The translations under genes were made by a program, and so were the position numbers. Below are positions 17,469 through 25,063 of a stretch of 64,000 nucleotides of DNA, piece after piece. Below the pieces are notes generated by a model that did not search any database, was not told the origin of the DNA, and saw only the letters and a list, made by a program, of their open reading frames with translations. The stretch comes from Pullulanibacillus camelliae. GTDB lineage: Bacteria; Bacillota; Bacilli; Bacillales; Sporolactobacillaceae. The stretch lies in NCBI RefSeq assembly GCF_014642655.1, contig NZ_BMIR01000001.1:545518-609517 (forward strand). Direction: 5' to 3'. Position 1 is the first letter of the stretch; each line of letters opens with the position of its first letter.

Positions 17469-18260
17469 ATGAAAGCACTGGAAGGAAGACATATTGGATG
17501 CGCCGCTGATCGCAAGGCAGCCGAAATCAGTCAACTGATTCAAAAGCATGGAGGGATTCCTGTTATCAAGCCCATTCAAGGGACACGCTGGTTAGATGAA
17601 AAAAGTGCTGAGAATGACGTTGCTCATTTTTTAGCGCATGATTATGATTGGATGCTGCTGACGACAGGCATTGGGGCCGAGGCTTTAGAAAAAGCCGCGG
17701 AAAGACTAGGACGCTTAGATGAGTATATTCACAAGCTCTCTGATATACATTTGGCCATTCGTGGAAGTAAAACCTTGAAGTGGCTAAAAAAATGGCAGCT
17801 TATCCCTGAAAAGGTCTCTCCAGATGGAACGATGCTGAGTCTGATTCATGAGCTTGAAGGCGCTCAGCAGCGTCCCTCTCTCTTTTATCAATCCTACGAT
17901 CAAGAAGAAGCCGCTCTTATTGAACGCTTAAAGACGTTGCATATCGCCTTTTATCATTCAGCACCGTACCATTATCTACCGCCTGATCAGACAATACTAG
18001 AGGAATTGCGTTTTTGTGTCACCTCCCAAGCCGTCGATGCCGTCTTGTTTACAAGTAAAACGCAGGTAGAAAATTTATTTCACAAAACCAGTGAGAGTCA
18101 GCACAAGCTATTGGTTAAGGGCTTTAATCAAAATGTATTAGCAGTAGCCGTTGGTTCAGTCACAGCTAGAGCCTTGGCTGATCAAGGGATCACCAATGTT
18201 TTAGAACCTAAACGTCCCAAGATGGGAGCCATGGTCATCGCGCTCACAGAATACTATTAG
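17469..18260 (+). CDS. hemD: Uroporphyrinogen-III synthase
   Basis: A 263-residue HemD family protein that cyclises hydroxymethylbilane to uroporphyrinogen III, the substrate of SumT. HemD is poorly conserved. The call rests on the two-lobe pattern (LTTGIGAEALEKA in one lobe, AVDAVLFTSKTQVENLF and VLAVAVGSVTARALADQGI in the other) and the operon context. The placement is unusual, because B. subtilis keeps hemD in the hemAXCDBL operon. It could be a second HemD dedicated to siroheme. It lies 4 nt after sirC and is the last gene of the operon. Confidence 0.85.
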   Translation: MKALEGRHIGCAADRKAAEISQLIQKHGGIPVIKPIQGTRWLDEKSAENDVAHFLAHDYDWMLLTTGIGAEALEKAAERLGRLDEYIHKLSDIHLAIRGSKTLKWLKKWQLIPEKVSPDGTMLSLIHELEGAQQRPSLFYQSYDQEEAALIERLKTLHIAFYHSAPYHYLPPDQTILEELRFCVTSQAVDAVLFTSKTQVENLFHKTSESQHKLLVKGFNQNVLAVAVGSVTARALADQGITNVLEPKRPKMGAMVIALTEYY

Positions 18261-18397
18261 AAAACCTTTGACGTGTTGCTTAGCCTTCTTTATAGGATTT
18301 TTTATATCACACAATGATGGTGGTGAAAGTCAAAGTTACTTATATGTTTATCCTTCAAAGGTATTTTGCTGTTGGAGAACTGTAAAACAGCACCTTT

Positions 18398-18425
18398 TTG
18401 GAGGTCTCTTGCCTCCATTTTATTT
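18398..18425 (+). terminator. Probable terminator after hemD
   Basis: TGGAGG and CCTCCA pair around a short loop, followed by TTTTATTT. It lies about 140 nt beyond the hemD stop and before the next promoter region. An earlier GCTGTT/AACAGC pairing (18368-18392) may add to it. Confidence 0.65.
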
Positions 18426-18440
18426 ACAACCTGGTTGTAC

Positions 18441-18452
18441 ATTGTATACAAT
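18441..18452 (+). promoter_or_regulatory. Palindromic operator ATTGTATACAAT (GntR/FCD type)
   Basis: A perfect 12-bp palindrome lies 30 nt before the GntR-family start codon. Its TGTATACA core is typical of FCD-subfamily GntR operators. Flanking TTGTAC and TATACA add to the symmetry and could overlap a promoter. Autoregulation by the following gene is the simplest reading. Confidence 0.6.
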
Positions 18453-18481
18453 ATACATAAAAAATGAAAGCAGGTGCGAAA

Positions 18482-19123
18482 ATGGTATCCTCTCTTGATC
18501 CCCAGCCCTTACGTCAACAGGCCTATCGACTATTAAAGGAGGCCATTATCAACGGGGAACTCAGTGAACATACCCTTCTTACGGAACGCCTGGCATTAGA
18601 AACCTATGCGATTGGCAAAACGCCTTTTAGAGAAGCCATTCAAGTCTTGGAATCGGAAGGCTGGGTCAATAAAATCCCTTATAAGGGAACCTATGTCACA
18701 CCGATTACAGATCAGGATATTAAAGACCTATTTGAGCTCCGTATCTATTTGGAAGCGTCTATTTTAAGGACTTGGAATAGCGACAGTCATTTTTCAGCCA
18801 TTGCCAAGCTAAAGGGCATTGCCAAACAGATGCAGGCACATCACTTGAGTGACCAGAATTTTATGCAATTGGATAAAGATTTTCATGCCGTCATTTATAA
18901 TGAAACAGGAAATCAGCGCTTAATAACCATTTATGATCAAATTAAAGATTCCATCCGGCGCATTGGCTTGCAAATTATGAACCAGCAGCGCAGACAGCAG
19001 GTTATTGAAGAACACTGCTCAATCATTGAGGGTATCGCTGACCAAACGGCAGCTCGAGCGATAACAGATCATTTATTGAATCAAAAGCAAGCCTTTCTGG
19101 ACCATTATAAGGATCGATTATGA
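18482..19123 (+). CDS. GntR family regulator, FCD subfamily
   Basis: A 213-residue regulator. The N-terminal winged helix (QAYRLLKEAIINGEL ... TPFREAIQVLESEGWVNKIPYKGTYV) is followed by an all-helical FCD ligand domain from about residue 75. It carries the usual Asp/His metal site pattern (DKDFHAVIYNETGN, and EEHCSIIEGI). FCD regulators sense small organic acids. The ATG at 18482 fits GCAGGTG upstream. It is cotranscribed with lrgA/lrgB-like genes 23 nt downstream, and it probably controls them and itself through the operator at 18441. Confidence 0.87.
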   Translation: MVSSLDPQPLRQQAYRLLKEAIINGELSEHTLLTERLALETYAIGKTPFREAIQVLESEGWVNKIPYKGTYVTPITDQDIKDLFELRIYLEASILRTWNSDSHFSAIAKLKGIAKQMQAHHLSDQNFMQLDKDFHAVIYNETGNQRLITIYDQIKDSIRRIGLQIMNQQRRQQVIEEHCSIIEGIADQTAARAITDHLLNQKQAFLDHYKDRL

Positions 19124-19146
19124 AGAAGCGAGGGGCATGAAAAATC

Positions 19147-19533
19147 ATGACGCTTTTAAAACTTTTTATACAGATTGTTGGTCTCTGCTGTCTTTATGAA
19201 ATTGGAAATGCTCTTCAGCGCACTTTGTCCATTCCTATTCCGGGAAGCATTATCGGTATGATTTTACTTTTTCTATTACTTCTTTCGGGGATCGTTAAAA
19301 AACAGTGGCTAGGGACAGGCGCCCATTTTCTCATTCGTTATTTATCGCTCTTATTAGCGCCTTCAGTCATAGGCGTTATGCAATATGAGGGCTTCCTCTT
19401 ACATCAAGGCCTGCTCATCATCCTCATGATCCTCCTGAATACCGTATTGATTATGGGGGGAAGTGGCTGGTTGAGTCAACTGCTCATACGTCATCTTGAA
19501 AGGAAAAGCACGAAGGAGGAAGAAGCGCAATGA
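19147..19533 (+). CDS. LrgA/CidA family membrane protein
   Basis: A 128-residue protein with four hydrophobic helices and the family signature IPIPGSIIGMILLFLLLLSG. LrgA/CidA proteins were first described as holin-like. Related B. subtilis PftA works with PftB as a pyruvate importer. Pairing with an LrgB-type gene by a 4-nt ATGA overlap, plus control by an FCD regulator rather than LytST, favours an organic-acid transport role here (inference). Confidence 0.87.
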   Translation: MTLLKLFIQIVGLCCLYEIGNALQRTLSIPIPGSIIGMILLFLLLLSGIVKKQWLGTGAHFLIRYLSLLLAPSVIGVMQYEGFLLHQGLLIILMILLNTVLIMGGSGWLSQLLIRHLERKSTKEEEAQ

Positions 19534-20216
19534 CTATCGTATTTAGCATTTTCATGATAAGTCTCACTGTATTGGTCTACTTGGTGATGTCACGCATCTA
19601 TAGCCAGGTCTCTTTTCCTTTATTTCTACCGATTCTCACCTCGACGATTATCATTATTGTCATCTTACATTTTCTGCACTTATCCTATGCCAACTATATG
19701 CTCGGGGGGCGCTGGATCAATCATCTTTTAGGGCCAGCTATTGTTGCCTTAGCCTATCCTTTATACAATGAATGGTCGCTTATTAAAAAGTATAGGGTTC
19801 CAATTTTAAGCGGCGTATTGTTTTCGACAATATTAGCTTTATTTGGAATTTGGGCAACAGCCCAAGCCTTTGGGATTAAAAAAACAATCATTTTATCCCT
19901 GTTGCCTAAATCCGTCACTTCACCTGTAGCTATTGATCTTTCAAAAGAGATTGGCGGATTCCCTGCGCTTACGGTGACCTTTGTCATGATCGCAGGGGTT
20001 GGCGGAGCGCTCTTAGGTCCTTATCTTTTCCGGCTGTTGCGCATCAATCATCAGCTTAGCAAAGGGATTGGGTATGGCAGTGCCGCTCATGCCATCGGCA
20101 CGACCAAAGCACTTGAAGAGCACCAAATCACAGGTGCTATCAGTTCTATTGCCATGATTCTATCGGCTATACTGACCGCCATCCTATTGCCGATATTCTT
20201 TTCCTTTATAAAATAA
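19530..20216 (+). CDS. LrgB/CidB family membrane protein
   Basis: A 228-residue protein with about seven transmembrane helices. The LrgB signature is clear: LLPKSVTSPVAIDLSKEIGG, then GYGSAAHAIGTTKALEE. It overlaps lrgA by four bases and ends one base before a symmetrical terminator. It is likely the transport partner of the upstream protein; the substrate (pyruvate or another short acid) is not shown by the sequence. Confidence 0.88.
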   Translation: MTIVFSIFMISLTVLVYLVMSRIYSQVSFPLFLPILTSTIIIIVILHFLHLSYANYMLGGRWINHLLGPAIVALAYPLYNEWSLIKKYRVPILSGVLFSTILALFGIWATAQAFGIKKTIILSLLPKSVTSPVAIDLSKEIGGFPALTVTFVMIAGVGGALLGPYLFRLLRINHQLSKGIGYGSAAHAIGTTKALEEHQITGAISSIAMILSAILTAILLPIFFSFIK

Positions 20217-20245
20217 AGAACGCTTCTACTTAAGTAGAGCGTTCT
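20217..20245. terminator. Bidirectional hairpin between lrgB-like gene and small unknown gene
   Basis: AGAACGCT pairs with AGCGTTCT around an inner CTACTT/AAGTAG stem. It immediately follows the lrgB-like stop and lies just beyond the stop of the minus-strand small gene. The following T content is modest, so termination strength is uncertain. Confidence 0.65.
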
Positions 20246-20251
20246 GGAAAA

Positions 20252-20419
20252 TCAGTCTTCTTTTTTAGCTAAATATTCATTTGGGATATCTAAGGCATCA
20301 GTGTTATGATTTTTCAGTTGCGCCAGACGACCATTGCGATGTTCTCCATCACTTTTTTGCGAATGGCGTTGGCCATTATTGTCACTGGCGTTATCGAAAT
20401 TTCGTCGTTCCTTTGTCAC
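20252..20419 (-). CDS. Small hydrophilic protein of unknown function (55 residues)
   Basis: A GTG-started frame of 55 residues (VTKERRNFDNASDNNGQRHS ... DIPNEYLAKKED) preceded by AAAGGAGGG at workable spacing. It is rich in Asn, Lys, Arg and His, with no membrane segment. The composition recalls small spore or stress proteins of bacilli, but I do not recognise the family. It is divergent from the HesB-like gene and convergent with lrgB, with a shared hairpin. The ribosome site and the clean boundaries are the main support. Confidence 0.55.
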   Translation of the reverse strand: MTKERRNFDNASDNNGQRHSQKSDGEHRNGRLAQLKNHNTDALDIPNEYLAKKED

Positions 20420-20543
20420 AGGGAGAGCTCCCTCCTTTGCCGCATTTACGTTAGTTTTTGATAGTTAAAGTTAAATTATGCGCCCGCTTGCAAACCAATC
20501 CATACTTAATGGCCACCGATCATGGTACACTAAGGATAGTCCT

Positions 20544-20563
20544 ATGCCATTGTAAAATGGCAT
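20544..20563 (+). promoter_or_regulatory. Perfect 8-bp hairpin in 5' leader of HesB-like gene
   Basis: ATGCCATT and AATGGCAT flank the loop GTAA, 40 nt before the start codon and downstream of a possible TACACT -10 element. GTAA is a stable GNRA tetraloop. The role is unknown; mRNA stability or protein binding is possible. Confidence 0.4.
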
Positions 20564-20602
20564 CAGGTGAGCTGAATCAACGTTTTAAAGAGGTGAGAGA
20601 CC

Positions 20603-20893
20603 ATGCTATTATCTATAACAAAACCAGCTGTACAATGGTTTAAAAAAGAGTTAGAGCTAGACGAGGGTGCCACCGTTCGCTTTTTCATACGAAGCGGTGG
20701 CTGCGCAGATGTCGGTGATGGCTTTTCGATTGGCATAGCCCCTGAGCAACCTCAGCAGCCGATTGCCAGTGAAACACTTGCCGATGTAACATTCTTTATT
20801 GAAGAAAGTGACCAATGGTTTTTCGAAAATAAACATCTCAATGTTAAATACAAACGGAAGACAGATGACATCCACTACATCCTAACTGAGTGA
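20603..20893 (+). CDS. HesB-like (IscA-related) protein, YneR type
   Basis: A 96-residue single-domain HesB/YadR/YfhF family protein. The start follows AAAGAGGTGAG. The fold signature TKPAVQWFKKELEL and RFFIRSGGC are present, but only one cysteine (Cys34) is found. The C-terminal Cys-x-Cys used by A-type Fe-S carriers is absent. This matches the YneR-like subgroup, whose function is not established. Calling it an iron-sulfur scaffold would go beyond the sequence. Confidence 0.8.
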   Translation: MLLSITKPAVQWFKKELELDEGATVRFFIRSGGCADVGDGFSIGIAPEQPQQPIASETLADVTFFIEESDQWFFENKHLNVKYKRKTDDIHYILTE

Positions 20894-21006
20894 TTTTTTA
20901 TACTTTGTAACCTAGAGGGGGCACTTGAAGCACCTATTTTCAGATAAGCTTTTTCTTCATATGGACAAAATCGTCCAACATCATCCAAAATTGCTTGTAT
21001 ATTAAC

Positions 21007-21056
21007 AACCATCCGAGCCATTCATTCAGATAGCCTCATTGAATGGTCGGATGGTT
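21007..21056. repeat. Long imperfect inverted repeat in convergent gap
   Basis: AACCATCCGA(G)CCATTCA pairs with TGAATGG-TCGGATGGTT over 17 bp, with one bulge. It lies between the convergent HesB-like and methyltransferase genes, so it may terminate both. No strong T run follows on the plus side. Confidence 0.55.
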
Positions 21057-21107
21057 CCATGAGTAAAAAATTTTTCAATCATTGCATCGGCGTTCGCAGG
21101 AGATTGC

Positions 21108-22307
21108 TCATTTATCCAGTTTTTTGATAAAGAGAACTTTTAAATAGTTTCCTTCTGGAAAGGAGGCTATTGTTCGAAAATCTTCAGGCACTGTATGCAC
21201 TTCAAGCAGCTGATAGTTTAAATTCAACTCTCTAAAGGCTTGCGCAATTATCCCTTTAAACTTCTGCATGCTCAGCGCGCTATAGTTCGTAGAAGCCACA
21301 ATAGTGCCGTCTGGCTTAGTCAAAGCAATGGTATCTTTCATCAAGTCTTTATAGTCCTTCCCCACACTAAAGGTATGCTTCTTGGTTTTAGCAAAACTAG
21401 GCGGGTCCACAACGACCATATCAAAGCTCAGCTGTTTTTTGCGGGCATACTTAAAGTATTGAAAAACGTCCTCCACAATAATGTCATGCTGAGCTTCATC
21501 AATGCCATTCAAATGAAAGTTTTCCGTTGTTTTCGGTCGGCTGCGATTCGCGACATCCACACTTGTTGTCTTAAGCGCTCCGCCACAAGCCGCAAAGATA
21601 GAAAACGCCCCCGTATAAGAAAACATATTTAAGACCGTCTTCCCTTTGGCATAATGCGTCATGATCCTTTGCCGGACATTGCGTTGATCAAGAAAAACAC
21701 CCACCATGGCCCCCTCGTTTAAATGCACAGCAAGCTTTACACCATTTTCTTTAACAACAATGGGAAATTCCCCGCGCTCCCCAGTGACAAAATCATCGTC
21801 ATCAATATACTTTCCCTTGGAATCAAAGCGTTTCTTCTCGTAAATCCCTCTGTAATCCACTGCATTTTTTAGTGCTTGAATAACAGCCTCTTTAAAGGTA
21901 TAGATCCCTTCACTGTACCATTGCAGCAAATAAAATCCGTCAAAATAATCAATAGTCAGTCCACCGATACCGTCGCCTTCACCATTGAATACCCGAAAAG
22001 CAGTGGTTTCTGGATGATGATAGAATTGCTGACGAAGCTGGAGTGCCTTTTGAATCTTCCGTGCAAAAAAAGCTGCATCAATCGTCTCACTTTGCTTTTG
22101 TGATAATACCCAGCCATATCCTTTATTCTGTCTGCCGTAATAACCTTTGGCTAAAAAAGCGCGATGCGTATCAACAAGGTGAACGATCACACCCTCTTTT
22201 TTGAGAACATCGGGATTAACGAGCGCTGCTTTTTCAATCAAAGGGAATCCATTTTGGTATTTTTTTATAAATCCTGGTTTGACCTGTAACTGAATGTCTT
22301 GTTCCAC
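21108..22307 (-). CDS. Class I rRNA large-subunit methyltransferase (RlmI-like)
   Basis: A 399-residue protein with an N-terminal PUA RNA-binding domain (about residues 5-85) and a C-terminal Rossmann methyltransferase. The catalytic end has the VLNMFSYTGAFSIFAACGGA SAM loop and the VVDPPSFAKTKK motif. It belongs to the RlmI/YwbD group that makes 5-methylcytosine in 23S rRNA. The exact target base is not predictable. The GTG start at 22307 follows GGAGGATTCAA. It may be cotranscribed with the upstream oxidoreductase and purU genes, which have short gaps. Confidence 0.87.
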   Translation of the reverse strand: MEQDIQLQVKPGFIKKYQNGFPLIEKAALVNPDVLKKEGVIVHLVDTHRAFLAKGYYGRQNKGYGWVLSQKQSETIDAAFFARKIQKALQLRQQFYHHPETTAFRVFNGEGDGIGGLTIDYFDGFYLLQWYSEGIYTFKEAVIQALKNAVDYRGIYEKKRFDSKGKYIDDDDFVTGERGEFPIVVKENGVKLAVHLNEGAMVGVFLDQRNVRQRIMTHYAKGKTVLNMFSYTGAFSIFAACGGALKTTSVDVANRSRPKTTENFHLNGIDEAQHDIIVEDVFQYFKYARKKQLSFDMVVVDPPSFAKTKKHTFSVGKDYKDLMKDTIALTKPDGTIVASTNYSALSMQKFKGIIAQAFRELNLNYQLLEVHTVPEDFRTIASFPEGNYLKVLFIKKLDK

Positions 22308-22322
22308 TTGAATCCTCCATCA

Positions 22323-23318
22323 TCATGGTGTCCATGCATCACTTGGATAGACGATGCCGATTTGCCTTCTAGCCGTTTCAATGATCTGGGCAACACATCG
22401 TGAGTGCTCAAAAGAATTTACAGGAGATTCCTGTTTGCCTTCTTTAAGGAGCTGAATAAAAGCTGCTGCTTCATAATACATGGATCGGTCTTCTGACTCT
22501 TCTTGATAAAGGATGTCTTCTGATCCGTTCCGGTACTTGATTTTTACAAAAGTGGGTGAAGAAATATGATTAATGATAATGCTCCCATCTTCGCCTTGAA
22601 TCTCTGATGAAGCATAGGAATCAGTGATTTTGGAATGCATGATTATTGCCTCCATCCCATCATATTGAGCTAAAAGGCTGCCCTGACCATCAACACCTGA
22701 ATCGAGCAGTGTCCCCATTGCTTGAATCGCTTTTGGTTCTCCAAATAAGACGACCATAGGATAGATACAGTATACACCTAAATCCATGAGAGACCCATTG
22801 GAAAAAGTCGGATTAAAGGCATTAGGTAATGCTCCCTCCTTATAGGCATCATATCGCGACGAATATTGACAAAAGCTCGCAACATAGCGGCGAACGGGAC
22901 CAATTTTATGTATATTGTCCTTGATTTTCTCGAAGGCTGGCAAAAGCGTTGTCTTCATAGCTTCCATGAGAAGCACGTGATTCGCCTTCGCTGTTTTTAC
23001 CATGGCATCCACCTCTGCCACATTGGAGGCAAAAGGCTTCTCACAAAGCACATGCTTGCCATGTCTCATAAATAACATGGCTTGCTCCGCATGCAACGCA
23101 TTAGGGCTCGCAATGTAAACGGCATCAAGTGTATCACTTTCAGCCATTTCATTTAAATTCGTATACACGTTTTCCACGCCATATTTGTCAGCAAAGGCTC
23201 TTGCCTTTTCACCTGTTCTCGAGTAAACAGCGGTTAATGAAAAATCCTCCAATGAAGTGGAATGGTTCAAAAATCGATCTGTAATCCAATTGGTTCCGAT
23301 GACACCAAAGCGCACCAT
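22323..23318 (-). CDS. Gfo/Idh/MocA family oxidoreductase
   Basis: A 331-residue NAD(P)-dependent enzyme. The N-terminal Rossmann domain has GVIGTNWITDRFLN. The EKP signature VLCEKPFASNVAEVD carries the catalytic-region lysine. The C-terminal alpha/beta domain starts at MEAMKTTLLPAF. Members oxidise or reduce sugars, inositols or related compounds. No sugar gene cluster adjoins, so the substrate is unknown. It starts at an ATG after AGGAGTGATTGAG and precedes the methyltransferase by 15 nt. Confidence 0.87.
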   Translation of the reverse strand: MVRFGVIGTNWITDRFLNHSTSLEDFSLTAVYSRTGEKARAFADKYGVENVYTNLNEMAESDTLDAVYIASPNALHAEQAMLFMRHGKHVLCEKPFASNVAEVDAMVKTAKANHVLLMEAMKTTLLPAFEKIKDNIHKIGPVRRYVASFCQYSSRYDAYKEGALPNAFNPTFSNGSLMDLGVYCIYPMVVLFGEPKAIQAMGTLLDSGVDGQGSLLAQYDGMEAIIMHSKITDSYASSEIQGEDGSIIINHISSPTFVKIKYRNGSEDILYQEESEDRSMYYEAAAFIQLLKEGKQESPVNSFEHSRCVAQIIETARRQIGIVYPSDAWTP

Positions 23319-23337
23319 ATCTCAATCACTCCTTCTA

Positions 23338-24237
23338 TTAAAAAACAATGGTCTTATTCCCATGGACAATGATACGATCCTCTAAATGCCATTTGACAGC
23401 ACGAGCCAATACGCTGCGTTCGATGTTTCTACCGATCTTTTTTAAGGCATCGACATCATCACGATGATCCACGCGCATGATGTCCTGTTCAATGATTGGT
23501 CCTTCATCCAAGTCACTTGTTACATAATGCGAGGTGGCTCCTATGAGCTTCACCCCACGCTGATAGGCGCGATGATAAGGTCTTGCCCCGACAAAAGCGG
23601 GCAAAAAGGAATGATGGATATTAATGATTTTTTGAGGAAAAGCGTCGACGAATTCCGGGGTTAAAATTTGCATGTACCGAGCTAAAATGATCACATCAAT
23701 CCCTGCTTCTTTCAACAGCTTCACTTGCTCCTCTTCCACCTTTTGGCGATTGTCCTTACTCGCTGGAATATAATGATAAGGGATGCCCAAGGGTGCGACA
23801 ATATCCCTGGCCACTTCATGGTTGCTTATGACAAAGGCAATATCGCTCATCAAATCCCCATTCTGCCATTCCCATAACATTTCCCGCAAGCAATGCACTT
23901 CCTTTGACACGAAAATAGCCATTCGCTTCATTTCACTGACAAAAGTGAGGGACCAATTCATCTTAAATGACTCAGCAATTGCTGCAAATGCTCCTTCTAA
24001 CTGGTCCTTTTTCGACAATAGCTCAGGACATTCAAACTCTATACGAATAAAAAAGGTACCCCCTTCTGGATTTGTCGAATATTGACTGGACTCTATAATA
24101 TTCGCTTCATATGTTAACAGAAATGCCGATACCGCAGCAACAATACTAGGCTGATCTGGACAGCTAATTAACAATCTTCCTCGATTTTCATGTTGTTTTT
24201 GAAAGCTGTGGATTTGATTTTTTACAGACACACTCAC
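23338..24237 (-). CDS. purU: Formyltetrahydrofolate deformylase
   Basis: About 299 residues with an N-terminal ACT domain (GRLLISCPDQPSIVAAVSAFL) and a formyltransferase-type hydrolase domain (FVISNHEVARDIV). The active-site segment is NIHHSFLPAFVGARPYHRAYQRG, followed by SDLDEGPIIEQD with the catalytic aspartate. PurU releases formate from 10-formyl-THF and balances one-carbon pools. A GTG at 24237 lies six bases after AGAGGG and is preferred; the frame continues seven codons upstream to an ATG at 24258. It is first in a possible purU-oxidoreductase-methyltransferase transcription unit. Confidence 0.92.
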   Translation of the reverse strand: MSVSVKNQIHSFQKQHENRGRLLISCPDQPSIVAAVSAFLLTYEANIIESSQYSTNPEGGTFFIRIEFECPELLSKKDQLEGAFAAIAESFKMNWSLTFVSEMKRMAIFVSKEVHCLREMLWEWQNGDLMSDIAFVISNHEVARDIVAPLGIPYHYIPASKDNRQKVEEEQVKLLKEAGIDVIILARYMQILTPEFVDAFPQKIINIHHSFLPAFVGARPYHRAYQRGVKLIGATSHYVTSDLDEGPIIEQDIMRVDHRDDVDALKKIGRNIERSVLARAVKWHLEDRIIVHGNKTIVF

Positions 24238-24351
24238 ACTAATCCCTCTTTCCATCATTCATTGTTACCCATTATACTTAATCATCATCAAATTTTAAAT
24301 ATTAGATCATTTGATCCGGAAATACAGCACTAGCATTTAGCAGAACGTGGG

Positions 24352-24560
24352 ATGTAGAACATAAAAATTTTATAGTGTTCCCAGAGTGCCACTGATTCAC
24401 GAGGCGATACTAGAAGTGGGCGATCGGTAAGACCTTAGCAGCACGCAGCGCGAGAGGCTTACCACTCCCCCGCGGAAAGCGAGCGGCCTGGAGCGGAATC
24501 GCGCACCGTCCGCATGACCAGAAATTTTATACTTTCTGATCTTTCAAGAAAGACCGAGCT
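24352..24560. repeat. Dispersed 200-bp repeat family A, copy 1
   Basis: Non-coding sequence sharing long blocks with an inverted copy at 31845-32062, for example AAGACCTTAGCAG, GCTTACCACTCCCCCGCGG, and AAAGCGAGCGGCCTGGAGCG. The end AGAAATTTTATACTTT recurs at 50318. No reading frame is conserved between copies. The element resembles the GC-rich non-coding repeats common in Bacillaceae genomes, and its origin is unknown. Confidence 0.7.
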
Positions 24561-24629
24561 AAGAGTGCCCGATCCCTTCTAGAGTTAAAGATTTTGATAA
24601 AATAAGAGCGGCCGCCCATGGAAGCTGCC

Positions 24630-24995
24630 TTTCGTTATGCTAATGATGTTTTTTTGTTAAAATGAGCTGCTTTTTGTTTCACTCACACTCGAATTCGATA
24701 GCTTGCCCTCCAGTTTTGTTCTCTATATGTTCACCTCGGATTTTATTTGTTATTTGGGTCAAAGCCTTTATTAAAATAAGCGGCCCTTTTGTTGCATTGC
24801 CCCAAGCTTTTGTTCTCTTGCTGCTCTCTTTCGTTACACTCTCAACCTGAATTCGGAAGCTTGCACCTTGGATTCGGTTCTCTTTTGGTTAACTCCGAGC
24901 TCTTTTTATTATTTTGCCGCTTGCCCCGTTCTTTGTTGCGTTCAGATCTCAATTTGGAAACTTCGTCCGCTATTTATTATTCTCGAATCAAAGTA
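24630..24995. repeat. Degenerate TTTTGTT minisatellite, array 1
   Basis: About a dozen TTTTGTT-like motifs (some mutated to TTTCGTT or TTTATTA) recur mostly at about 21 bp or multiples. Interspersed GAATTCGGAAGCTTGC-type segments match array 2 at 49935-50195. The array is more decayed than array 2. No gene is seen in the gap 24238-25015 apart from this and repeat A. Confidence 0.65.
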
Positions 24996-25015
24996 ACTAA
25001 CATTTTCTGATCATA

Positions 25016-25049
25016 CAAAAAGACCGGCATCCTGATTAGAATGCCAGTC
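25016..25049 (-). terminator. Terminator of aldo/keto reductase gene
   Basis: On the minus strand GACTGGCAT and ATGCCGGTC pair around a 10-nt loop and are followed by TTTTTG, 15 nt past the stop codon. Confidence 0.88.
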
Positions 25050-25063
25050 ACTTTTCCATAATC

